This document shows positions 17,012-26,605 of a stretch of DNA of 41,067 nt, piece after piece. The stretch lies in NCBI GenBank assembly GCA_903858185.1, contig CAIOHT010000009.1:1-41067 (forward strand), read 5' to 3'. Below the pieces are notes generated by a model. That model worked only from the letters and a program-made list of their open reading frames with translations, was not told the origin of the DNA and searched no databases. Numbering within the stretch: position 1 is the first letter of the stretch; each line of letters starts with the position of its first letter. The position numbers and the translations under genes are program-made. The DNA is from an uncultured Caulobacterales bacterium. Its GTDB lineage: Bacteria; Pseudomonadota; Alphaproteobacteria; Caulobacterales; Caulobacteraceae.

Positions 17012-17171
17012 CCCTTCTCCCCTTGCGGGAGAAGGTGGCCTGCGAAGCAGGTCGGATGAGGGGTCAAAGGCCAGGTCAGCCTCGCCCCGCACTCCGCCAG
17101 AACCGACCAGCGTGGAAAACCCCTCATCCGTCAGGCTTCGCCTGACACCTTCTCCCGCAAGGGGAGAAGGG
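17012..17171. repeat. Long inverted repeat, CCTTCTCCC family (B), copy 1
   Basis: The left arm is CCCTTCTCCCCTTGCGGGAG then AAGG, and the right arm is its reverse complement. Internal pairs include GGTCGGATGAGGGG and CCCCTCATCC, and GCCTGACACC. It lies inside the acyl-CoA operon; its left end supplies the ribosome-binding site of the acyl-CoA dehydrogenase (GGGGAGAAGGG two bases before GTG on the minus strand). Confidence 0.85.
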
Positions 17172-17187
17172 ATCGATGCGTGACTCA

Positions 17188-17979
17188 TCACTCCCCCGTC
17201 AGGTTCATCGGCCGGCGCTCGCGGAAGGCCGCGACGGCCTCCTTGCGGTCGGCGGTCATGTTGGAGAGGGACTCATAGGCCACGGCCGCGTCGCTGGTGC
17301 TGACCATGATCTGCTTGAGCGTGATGTTGGCCGTCATCTTGGTCCAGCGTACCGCCCAGCGAGGGTTGCCGAGGATCTTGCCGGCGATCTCGGCGACCTT
17401 GGCGTCCAGTTGGTCAGTGGGCACCGCGTAGTTGATCAGGCCCATGCCCGCGGCCTCGGTCGCCGACAGCAGGTCGCCGGTCATCAGCAGCTCCTTGGCC
17501 CGGGCGAAGCCGATCAGCTGGGGCCAGATGATCGCCCCGCCGTCGCCGGCGACCAGACCGACCTTCACATGCGGGTCGCCGATCTTGGCGGCCTCGTCGG
17601 CGATGATCACGTCGCACAGCAGGGCGATGGTCGCACCGAGGCCCGCCGCGGCGCCGTTCAGCCGGGCGATGATCGGCTTTTCCAGGTCCAGCAGGCCGCT
17701 GATGATCCGCTTGGCGTCATAGGCGATGGCGCGGAACTTCCGGGGATCGTTGATCTGCTCGTCGAACCAGTCGAAGTCCCCGCCGGCGCAGAAGGCGCGG
17801 TTCTCGCCGGTCAGGACGATCAGGTCGCTGTCATCGTCGTGCTGGAGGTCGACGAACAGCTCGGCCAGCTCGTCGTGCATGCGGGCGTCGACGGCGTTCA
17901 CCGCGTTGCCGCTGAAGCTGCAGATCAGGATCCGGCCATCACGGCGGAAGGTGAAGCGCTGGTAGTCCTCGAACTTCAT
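17188..17979 (-). CDS. Enoyl-CoA hydratase/isomerase family protein
   Basis: A 263-residue crotonase-superfamily enzyme. CAGGDFDWFDEQ near residue 68 and NGAAAGLGATIALLCDVI near 110 are the oxyanion-hole segments, followed by IGDPHVKVGLVAGDGGAIIWPQLIG. The two catalytic Glu positions of crotonase are not conserved (GLGATIA and GDPHVKVG), so it may be an isomerase, hydrolase or a hydratase with different chemistry. I chose ATG at 17979 because it begins a family-typical N-terminus and overlaps the stop of the upstream MDR reductase by 4 bp (ATGA). It is the second gene of the minus-strand acyl-CoA operon and is separated from the next by the palindrome at 17012-17171. Confidence 0.87.
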   Translation of the reverse strand: MKFEDYQRFTFRRDGRILICSFSGNAVNAVDARMHDELAELFVDLQHDDDSDLIVLTGENRAFCAGGDFDWFDEQINDPRKFRAIAYDAKRIISGLLDLEKPIIARLNGAAAGLGATIALLCDVIIADEAAKIGDPHVKVGLVAGDGGAIIWPQLIGFARAKELLMTGDLLSATEAAGMGLINYAVPTDQLDAKVAEIAGKILGNPRWAVRWTKMTANITLKQIMVSTSDAAVAYESLSNMTADRKEAVAAFRERRPMNLTGE

Positions 17980-19004
17980 GCTGCGGGATCCTGTGAGACG
18001 CGCACCAGACGACGGCCGAAGTTCTCGCCGCGGAACAGGCCGCAGAAGGCCTCTGCGGCGGACTCGATGCCGTCGAACTCCTCGATGGCGAACTTCAGCG
18101 AACCGTCGACGATCCAGTCGGCCATCTGGCTCTGGGCGGCGCCGAACTGGCGGATGTCGTCGAACACCACCAGGCCTTCCATACGCACCCGATGGGTGAT
18201 GAAGACGCTGGTGTTCTTCAGGCCGACGCGGTCCTGCGGCTCGACGTTGTAGTCGGCCACCTGACCCGACACGACGACGCGGCCGCGCAGCTTCATCAGC
18301 GGCAGGACCCGGTCGACCATCTCGTTGCCGACGTTGTCGAACAGGACGTCCACGCCTTCCGGGCAGGCCGCCCTGATGGCCGCTGTCAGATCGCTCTCGG
18401 CCTTGTAGTCGATGACGGCGTCGAAGCCGGCCTCGTCCTTCAGCCAGGCGCACTTCTTCGGGCCGCCGGCGATGCCGACGACGCGCATGCCGAGCTTCTT
18501 GCCGATCTGGCCGGCGGTGGCGCCGACCGGCCCGGCGGCGGAGGTGACCAGTAGGGTCTCGCCCTCCTTCGCCTGGGCCACCCGGTTCATGCCGAACCAG
18601 GCGGTCAGGCCGGGCACGCCGAGGATGCCGATCCAGCAGCCGAGCGGCACGCGGCGATCGGTGATCTTCTGGATGAAGCCCCGGCCGTCCGACACGAAGT
18701 GCTCGCGCCAGCCGCCGCCCGCCGCGATCAGGTCGCCGACGGCGAAGTTGGGGTTCTTGCTCTCGACGACCTCGGCGACGCAGAAGCCGTCGATCCCCTC
18801 GCCGATCCTCATCGCCCCGGCATAGCTGTCGCCGCCGGACAGGCGCGACCGGGTGCCGGGATCGACGGAACTGAGGATCACGCGCGACAGGAACCTGCCG
18901 TCGGCGAGCTCGCCCAGCGGCTGCTCTTCCAGCGTGAAGTCGTCCGGCGACGGCGCGCCCTGGATATGGCGCGCAAGCACCCAGCGGCGAGTTGTTCCCG
19001 GCAT
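17976..19004 (-). CDS. NADP-dependent MDR-family oxidoreductase
   Basis: A 342-residue medium-chain dehydrogenase/reductase of the zinc-free group that includes leukotriene B4 dehydrogenase/prostaglandin reductase and bacterial CurA-like enoyl reductases. The N-terminus WVLARHIQGAPSPDDFTLEE and LLVTSAAGPVGATAGQIGKKLG (nucleotide-binding motif near residues 155-170) are typical, and no catalytic zinc ligand pattern is present. The usual activity is NADPH-dependent reduction of an alpha-beta unsaturated ketone or thioester. It is the first gene of the operon and is coupled to the enoyl-CoA hydratase by a 4-bp overlap, so it likely acts on a CoA-linked intermediate. GGAGGA lies upstream of ATG at 19004 at suitable distance. 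Confidence 0.87.
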   Translation of the reverse strand: MPGTTRRWVLARHIQGAPSPDDFTLEEQPLGELADGRFLSRVILSSVDPGTRSRLSGGDSYAGAMRIGEGIDGFCVAEVVESKNPNFAVGDLIAAGGGWREHFVSDGRGFIQKITDRRVPLGCWIGILGVPGLTAWFGMNRVAQAKEGETLLVTSAAGPVGATAGQIGKKLGMRVVGIAGGPKKCAWLKDEAGFDAVIDYKAESDLTAAIRAACPEGVDVLFDNVGNEMVDRVLPLMKLRGRVVVSGQVADYNVEPQDRVGLKNTSVFITHRVRMEGLVVFDDIRQFGAAQSQMADWIVDGSLKFAIEEFDGIESAAEAFCGLFRGENFGRRLVRVSQDPAA

Positions 19005-19123
19005 CGTTCCTCCTGCGCCGGGTCAGCCCGGTCTCGGCGCGAGATTACGCAGCTTGACCCTGCGGGGGGAAGGGACGGCCCCCTTTTTTGGGGGCGGGAC
19101 AGAGGTTCCGGCGTGTGAACCGG

Positions 19124-20248
19124 ATGAGAACTGAAACCGATGTTTCCAGAAAGCGAAACCTGCCCGTGATCTCTTTCATCTCCGGCGCACGGCGGATCGC
19201 CCTTGCAGCGGTCGCCATCAGTCTGACGGTGTTCTCCGCGCACGGTGCGGCCGCACAGTCCGCCACACCGACCGCCGCCTTCACCGAAAGCGCCGCGAGC
19301 GGACTTTCCGGCACCCGGAGGGTTGCGATTTCCACCGTCGTCGTCTCGTTCCAGGGATCGGTGGCCGGCGAACGGCTGGGCGGCAGCGGGATGTTCGCCG
19401 ACAAGAGCTCTGCGCGCGCGGTGCTGGCGTTGCCGAGCATGGACGCGGCGTTGCAGGCGCGGATCGCCGGTGAGGCCTACGCCCAGCTTAAGGCGCAGTT
19501 GACCGCTGCGGGCTACGAGGTTGTGCCCGAGGCCGAGATCAAGGCGAGCGCGACCTACGGCGAAATCATCAAGCTGGCGGGCATTCCCAACTACACCCGG
19601 TTCGGCAACGCGCTGGGCGATGCGATGTTCGTCAGCCCCGAGGGCCTGCAGCCCTACCTTCCCTACAGCGTCGAAGGCAGTCTCTTTGAACAGCCGAAAA
19701 GCTACATCGGCTGGATGAGCGGGATGGGCGGCAAGAGCATCACGCCGGGCGGGCCCAGCGTGGTCTCGATCGGAACGACCTGGAAGCTGCCCGGCCTGGA
19801 AGTGAAGCTGGCCAAGGAGCTCAACGCCAATGTGGTCAAGGCCTACTACGTGGTGAACTTCGGCGAGGCGTCCGCTGACCGGAAGCGGGTGTTTGGGGAG
19901 TCCGAGGGCGAGGGATCGGCCCAGACCCAGCTCAGCCTGGTGGCCGACCAGACCCGCATCGCCTTCCGCACGCCGACCGGCAACCCGAAGTGGCAGAAGG
20001 TCTCGATGGCCAAGCTCGCGCCCGCCAAGGACGGCGACGTCGTCGTCCGGCTGGCCTCGCCGATGACCAGCGACGCAAAGCTGTTCAGCGTCACCGGCAC
20101 CAGCCGCACGGGCGGCATCTTCTCGCCGGGCGCGGACTTCCAGTTCAACTTCACCGCGGTTCTGGAGGAGCCGAGAGAATACCGTGTCATCCTGGAGGGC
20201 ATGATCGCCGCCTCGACGGAGGCGATGGTCGCGCTGGTCACGCCGTAG
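19124..20248 (+). CDS. Secreted protein of unknown function
   Basis: A 374-residue protein I do not recognise. The first 45 residues are a long signal peptide: basic MRTETDVSRKRN, then a hydrophobic stretch (RIALAAVAISLTVFSAHG) and a likely cleavage at AAAQ. The mature part starts with a segment like RRVAISTVVVSFQGSVAG, has many beta-prone stretches (KAYYVVNFGEA, DVVVRLASPM, FQFNFTAVLEEP) and ends VALVTP. ATG at 19124 is chosen; the frame extends to a TTG at 19088 but without benefit. The preceding region is T- and G-rich (TTTTTTGGGGG). It is followed after 59 bp by another secreted protein in the same direction, suggesting one transcript. Periplasmic or cell-surface location is inferred. Confidence 0.75.
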   Translation: MRTETDVSRKRNLPVISFISGARRIALAAVAISLTVFSAHGAAAQSATPTAAFTESAASGLSGTRRVAISTVVVSFQGSVAGERLGGSGMFADKSSARAVLALPSMDAALQARIAGEAYAQLKAQLTAAGYEVVPEAEIKASATYGEIIKLAGIPNYTRFGNALGDAMFVSPEGLQPYLPYSVEGSLFEQPKSYIGWMSGMGGKSITPGGPSVVSIGTTWKLPGLEVKLAKELNANVVKAYYVVNFGEASADRKRVFGESEGEGSAQTQLSLVADQTRIAFRTPTGNPKWQKVSMAKLAPAKDGDVVVRLASPMTSDAKLFSVTGTSRTGGIFSPGADFQFNFTAVLEEPREYRVILEGMIAASTEAMVALVTP

Positions 20249-20307
20249 GTCAGGCGCGACCCGGGGTCACAATTCCGCCGTGGCGCTGAATCGTCTATGG
20301 ACGTCCC

Positions 20308-20952
20308 ATGCGCCGCCTGAGCCTGATCACAGCCCTGAGCCTTCTGATCGCCGGGCCCGCGATGGCGCAGGAGGGCGAGCGGCCCGATCCGCGCCGCGAC
20401 CGGGGCGAAACCCAGAGCCGGCCGAATCTGCGCGATGCGGTCACCGCGCCGCTCGACGATCTGAACCTGAAGCAGACGAACATCCCGGACGTGCTGAAGC
20501 GCGCGGTCGCCGGGCCGTATGACGTGGACCGCCTCAAGACCTGCGAGGCCATCGCGGGTGAAGTCGGCCGGCTGGACGCGGCGCTGGGACCGGACCTGGA
20601 CGAACCGCCGCCGCCCGACACGCGGACACGGGGCCAGAAGCTCAAACAGGCGGCCGGCGACGCCGTCGTCGGCGCGGTCGAGGACGAAACCCGCAGCGTG
20701 CTCCCGTTCCGGGGGTGGGTGCGCAAGCTCTCGGGCGCCGAACGCCGGGACCGACGGGTGGCCGAGGCGATCAACGCCGGCAAGATCCGCCGTGGCTACC
20801 TGAAGGGGGCCGGCATGCGCATGAACTGCGCCCCGCCCGCCGCGCCGAGCTGGTTCGTGCCGGAGAAGGCGGCGAAGAGTGGCGGCATTCTCGCCTGGCT
20901 GGCCGGGATATGGGCGGCTGTTACAGGCTGGTTCAGCGGCCTGTTCGGTTGA
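20308..20952 (+). CDS. Secreted protein of unknown function, charged with C-terminal hydrophobic segment
   Basis: A 214-residue protein with a signal peptide of about 20 residues (MRRLSLITALSLLIAGPAMA, cleavage before QEGE). The mature part is rich in Arg, Asp and Pro (ERPDPRRDRGETQSRP), has two lone cysteines (TCEAIA and MNCAPP) that could pair, and ends with a hydrophobic Trp-rich helix (ILAWLAGIWAAVTGWFSGLFG). That tail could anchor the protein in a membrane. No family is evident to me. It lies 59 bp after another secreted protein of unknown role; the pair may work together in the envelope. After it, the 297-bp gap holds only repeat G. Confidence 0.75.
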   Translation: MRRLSLITALSLLIAGPAMAQEGERPDPRRDRGETQSRPNLRDAVTAPLDDLNLKQTNIPDVLKRAVAGPYDVDRLKTCEAIAGEVGRLDAALGPDLDEPPPPDTRTRGQKLKQAAGDAVVGAVEDETRSVLPFRGWVRKLSGAERRDRRVAEAINAGKIRRGYLKGAGMRMNCAPPAAPSWFVPEKAAKSGGILAWLAGIWAAVTGWFSGLFG

Positions 20953-21063
20953 GCCGTCGGGCTCGAAAAGAACGAATCACCAACCCGAAGGGGTAGCGTT
21001 GGAACATCGCCCGACCGCTAGGGGTTGAGTTTTGTTCGGCGGCCGTTCCGCAATCCAGACGAT

Positions 21064-21239
21064 GCTCCCCACGCGTGGGGAGCTGTCAGGCGGAGCCTGA
21101 CTGAGGGGCAGCGCCAGCGTCGGCGCTGCTTTCCTGAACCCCGGTATCGGCCGACATCGGCATTCAGGAACTTCCGGATCCGCCGGCGCAGCCCCTCCAC
21201 CGCGCTCCGCGCGGTCCCCCTCCCCGCGATGCGGGGAGG
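21064..21239. repeat. Palindromic repeat with terminal GCTCCCC hairpins (G)
   Basis: The left end is the perfect palindrome GCTCCCCACGCGTGGGGAGC, the right end CCTCCCCGCGATGCGGGGAGG. Inside are GTCAGGCGGAGCCTGAC and the pair TGAGGGGC/GCCCCTCC. It occupies most of the gap between the second secreted protein and the convergent acyl-CoA dehydrogenase and could stop transcription from both sides. Confidence 0.75.
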
Positions 21240-21249
21240 ATTGACCAGA

Positions 21250-22440
21250 TCAAAGCCCCAGCACCGCCTTCGCGATGATGTTGCGCTGGATCTCGTTGGA
21301 GCCGCCGAAGATCGAGGTCTTGCGCATGTTGAAGTAGGTCGGGGCGGCCTTGCCGGCGTAGTCGGGGCCTACGGGCAGGTCGTTGCCGCCCTGCATGCCG
21401 CGGGCGTAGGGCGCGCCGTAGTGGGCGGCCGCTTCCAGCGTCAGTTCGGTCAGCCGCTGGCCGACCTCGGTGCCCTTGACCTTCAGCAGCGAGGCTTCCG
21501 GGCCGGGGCCCTTGCCCTTGCTCTCCGAGGCCAGGCTGCGCAGCTCGGTGTATTCCAGCGCGGCCAGATCGACCTCCAGCTCGGCCACCTTGCGGCGGAA
21601 GTCGCTGTCGCGGATCAGCGGCTGGGCATCGTCGGCCAGCTCGGCCGTGGCCAGTTCGCGCAGGCGCTCGATGCCGCGCTTGGAGCGGGCGACGCCGGCA
21701 ATGCCGGTCCGCTCGTGGCCGAGCAGATACTTGGCCACGGTCCAGCCCTTGTTCTCCTCGCCGATCAGGTTGGCGACGGGGACGCGGACGTTGTCGAGGA
21801 AGACGTCGTTGACCTCATGGCCGCCCTCGATGGTGATGATCGGGCGCACGGTGATGCCGGGGCTCTTCATGTCGATCAGCAGGAAGGAGATGCCTTCCTG
21901 CTTCTTGGCGTCGGGATCGGTGCGGACGAGGAAGAAACCCCAGTCGGCGAAGTGGCCTTGCGTGGTCCAGGTCTTCTGGCCGGTGACGATGTAGTGGTCG
22001 CCGTCACGCACGGCGCGGGTCGAAAGGCCCGCGAGGTCGGAGCCGGCGCCCGGCTCGGAGTAGCCCTGGCACCACCAGATGTCGCCGTTCATGGTCCCGG
22101 GCAGGAACTTCTCTTTCTGCTCGGGCGTAGCGAAGGTGTAGAGCACCGGCCCGATCATCCCGAGGCCGAAGCTGGTCTGGCTGGTCTGGGCCCGGGCCAG
22201 TTCCTCGCTGAAGATGTACTTCCGGACCGAATCCCAGCCCGTGCCGCCGAACTCGACCGGCCAGGACGGCGTCAGCCAGCCCTTGTTGTAGAGGGTGCGG
22301 TGCCAGGCGAGGATGTCTTCCTTGCCCAGATGCTCGCCGGCCTCCTGCTTGCGGCGGGTCTCGGCGGGGTAGTTGGCCTCGATCCAGTCGCGGACTTCCT
22401 TACGGAATTCGGCATGCTCGGGCAGGAAATCGAGGTCCAT
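21250..22440 (-). CDS. Acyl-CoA dehydrogenase
   Basis: A 396-residue FAD-dependent acyl-CoA dehydrogenase. Recognisable parts: the N-terminus EFRKEVRDWIEANYP, the flavin-binding CQGYSEPGAGSDLAGLSTRA, TGQKTWTTQGHFADWGFFLVRT, and the C-terminus SIFGGSNEIQRNIIAKAVLGL. As in many steroid- and branched-chain-type enzymes, the canonical catalytic Glu near the C-terminus is Gly (Gly379); Glu243 in LGHERTG is a candidate alternative base. GGGAG precedes the ATG by 8 bp. It is divergent from the FadJ-type gene; a palindromic repeat and a PsrA-like operator lie between them, so the two may be co-regulated in fatty-acid breakdown. Confidence 0.9.
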   Translation of the reverse strand: MDLDFLPEHAEFRKEVRDWIEANYPAETRRKQEAGEHLGKEDILAWHRTLYNKGWLTPSWPVEFGGTGWDSVRKYIFSEELARAQTSQTSFGLGMIGPVLYTFATPEQKEKFLPGTMNGDIWWCQGYSEPGAGSDLAGLSTRAVRDGDHYIVTGQKTWTTQGHFADWGFFLVRTDPDAKKQEGISFLLIDMKSPGITVRPIITIEGGHEVNDVFLDNVRVPVANLIGEENKGWTVAKYLLGHERTGIAGVARSKRGIERLRELATAELADDAQPLIRDSDFRRKVAELEVDLAALEYTELRSLASESKGKGPGPEASLLKVKGTEVGQRLTELTLEAAAHYGAPYARGMQGGNDLPVGPDYAGKAAPTYFNMRKTSIFGGSNEIQRNIIAKAVLGL

Positions 22441-22480
22441 TGGTCTTCTCCCTTAATGGCTGCCTGCAGAGCATCCCTGC

Positions 22481-22587
22481 GTCCTTCGAGACGCGGCTGA
22501 GCCGCTCCTCAGGATGACGATGATGGAGGGCTGTCCCCCAAAGTTCGTCATGGTCAGGAGCGAGCCTCAAGCGAGCGTCTCGAACCA
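22481..22587. repeat. Inverted repeat, CTTCGAGACGC family (H)
   Basis: GTCCTTCGAGACGC and GAGCCGCTCCTCAGGATGACG on one side pair with CGTCATGGTCAGGAGCGAG and GCGTCTCGAAC on the other. It lies in the divergent region between an acyl-CoA dehydrogenase and the FadJ-type gene. Confidence 0.7.
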
Positions 22588-22634
22588 CGCAACTCCCTGC
22601 TGGACTCTGACGGCCCGGCTCGGCAGTTTGCGCT

Positions 22635-22648
22635 CAAACAAGCGTTTC
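22635..22648. promoter_or_regulatory. PsrA-like operator before the FadJ-type gene
   Basis: CAAAC-AAGC-GTTTC matches the pattern [CG]AAAC-N2-4-GTTT[GC] bound by the TetR-family fatty-acid regulator PsrA. It is 24 bp upstream of the ATG of the multifunctional beta-oxidation protein and resembles the site before the PaaI thioesterase (CAAAC-ATAC-GTTTG). No PsrA gene lies in the window. Confidence 0.45.
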
Positions 22649-22672
22649 AATGAACGATAGGGGTGAGGCGTC

Positions 22673-24739
<2,067 letters not shown>

Positions 24740-24751
24740 CCGCGCCGGCTG

Positions 24752-24904
24752 CCTTCTCCCCTTGCGGGAGAAGGTGGCCCGCGAAGCGGGTCGGATGAGG
24801 GGTCGCACCGCCTGATCCGATCCGTGAGGCGGGGACCGGACCCGTCCGCGAGCCCCCTCATCCGTCGGTCTTCGACCGACACCTTCTCCCGCAAGGGGAG
24901 AAGG
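24752..24904. repeat. Long inverted repeat, CCTTCTCCC family (B), copy 2
   Basis: The terminal arms, 24752-24774 and 24882-24904, are exact reverse complements built on CCTTCTCCC. Inner pairs GGATGAGGGG/CCCCTCATCC match copy 1 at 17012-17171, while the centre differs. It separates the FadJ-type gene from the acyl-CoA synthetase. Confidence 0.85.
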
Positions 24905-24924
24905 AGACGTTTGCGGAGTCCGCC

Positions 24925-26490
24925 ATGCCCACGCTTGCCCAGATGATCGCCGATGATTTCGGCGTCCTTCCCGACCTGATCCGCAACAATGCGGCGGCTC
25001 ATCCCGCCAAGCTGGCGCTGATCCAGGACGACCGGTCGATGACCTGGGGCGAGCTGGATGCGCTGGTCGAGCGCATTGCGGCGGGGCTGCAGCGGGATGG
25101 CGTAGCCCAGACCCAGGCCGTGTCGGTCTGCGCGACCACCTCGATCGAGTACGCCGCCCTGTTCCTCGGCGGTCTGCGCGCCGGGGCTGCGGTGGCGCCG
25201 ATCGCGCCGTCGTCGACGCCCGAACAGATCGTCGCGATGGTCAACGACAGCGGCGCGAACCTGTTCTTCCTCGACAAGGGCGTCGCCGCCGAGATGGGCG
25301 AAGCGCTCAAGGACGTGAAGACCCGCCAGATCGCGCTCGACGGCTCCGATGTCGGTCAGGCCTTCGCAGACTGGCTGCCGCCTCTGGGCGCCACGCCTTC
25401 GCCGGTGGAGATCGGCCGGAAGGACCCGTTCAACATCATCTATTCGTCGGGCACGACGGGCACGCCCAAGGGCATCGTCCAGAGCCACGGCATGCGCTGG
25501 CGCCACCTTGCCCCGCGCGAGGACGGGATAGGCTACGGACCCGACGCGGTGGGGTTCATCTCCACCCCGCTCTACTCCAACACCACCCTGGTCTGCTTCT
25601 TCCCGACCCTGGCGGGCGGCGGGACGCTGGTCATGCTGGCCAAGTTCGATGTGGTGAAGTGGCTGACGGCCGCGCAGAAGCACCGTGTGACCCACGCCAT
25701 GCTGGTGCCCGTGCAGTACCGCCGGCTGCTCGAGCATCCCGACTTCGACAAGTACGACCTCTCCAGCTTCGTGATGAAGTTCGCCACCAGCGCGCCGTTC
25801 GCGGCCGAACTGAAGAAGCAGGCGCTGGAGCGCTGGCCGGGCGGGCTGATCGAATACTACGGCATGACCGAGGGCGGCGGCGGCTTCATGCTGCAGGGTC
25901 ACCTGCACCCCGACAAGCTGCACACCGTCGGCCAGGCCAGCCCGGGCGCGGTGATCAAGTTGATCGACGAAGAGGGTAACGAGGTCGGCCCGAACGAGGT
26001 GGGCGAGATCATCGGCCGCTCCCCCGCGACCATGAACGGCTACCACAACCAGCCCAAGAAGACCGCCGAGGCCCAGTGGGTCGATCCGGCCACCGGCGAG
26101 GTCTACATCCGCACCGGCGACGTCGGCCGGCTCGACGAGGACGGCTTCCTGACCCTGATGGATCGCCGCAAGGACATGATCATCTCGGGCGGGTTCAACG
26201 TCTATCCGAGCGATCTGGAAGCGGTGATGGCGCAGCACGCGGCGGTCGCCGAGGTTGCGGTGATCGCCGCGCCGTCGGACGCCTGGGGCGAGACCCCGGT
26301 GGCCTTCGTGGCCCTCAAGGACGGAGTCGCCGCGACGCCGGACGAGCTGAAGGCCTTCACCAACAGCAAGGTCGGCAAGACCCAGCGGGTGTCGGACGTG
26401 GTGCTGATCGACGTGCTGCCGCGCAGCCACATCGGCAAGGTGCTCAAGCGCGAGCTGCGGGACCTCTACGTGGCGCAGACCGCCGGCTAG
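24925..26490 (+). CDS. Acyl-CoA synthetase (AMP-forming)
   Basis: A 521-residue adenylate-forming enzyme activating a carboxylic acid to its acyl-CoA through an acyl-adenylate. The P-loop-like AMP motif is YSSGTTGTPKGIV near residue 174, followed by YYGMTEGGGG near 312, the hinge region TGDVGRLDEDGFLTLMDRRKDMIISGGFNVYPSDLE near 393, split across core and cap domains, and the catalytic Lys near the end (RSHIGKVLKREL). GGAG lies 6 bp before ATG at 24925. Between the FadJ-type protein and a CYP153-like P450, it likely activates fatty acids made by terminal oxidation, or fatty acids in general, for beta-oxidation. Chain-length preference cannot be read from sequence. Confidence 0.92.
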   Translation: MPTLAQMIADDFGVLPDLIRNNAAAHPAKLALIQDDRSMTWGELDALVERIAAGLQRDGVAQTQAVSVCATTSIEYAALFLGGLRAGAAVAPIAPSSTPEQIVAMVNDSGANLFFLDKGVAAEMGEALKDVKTRQIALDGSDVGQAFADWLPPLGATPSPVEIGRKDPFNIIYSSGTTGTPKGIVQSHGMRWRHLAPREDGIGYGPDAVGFISTPLYSNTTLVCFFPTLAGGGTLVMLAKFDVVKWLTAAQKHRVTHAMLVPVQYRRLLEHPDFDKYDLSSFVMKFATSAPFAAELKKQALERWPGGLIEYYGMTEGGGGFMLQGHLHPDKLHTVGQASPGAVIKLIDEEGNEVGPNEVGEIIGRSPATMNGYHNQPKKTAEAQWVDPATGEVYIRTGDVGRLDEDGFLTLMDRRKDMIISGGFNVYPSDLEAVMAQHAAVAEVAVIAAPSDAWGETPVAFVALKDGVAATPDELKAFTNSKVGKTQRVSDVVLIDVLPRSHIGKVLKRELRDLYVAQTAG

Positions 26491-26605
26491 CACCGTCGCC
26501 GGTCAGGTTCCGGCCAGACCGCGTCACGGACCTCTGGCGCAAAGGTGACGCCGGAGTCATGATGAAGATTGAGGCCACGGCAGACGGGCCAAGGGAGAGA
26601 CGATC

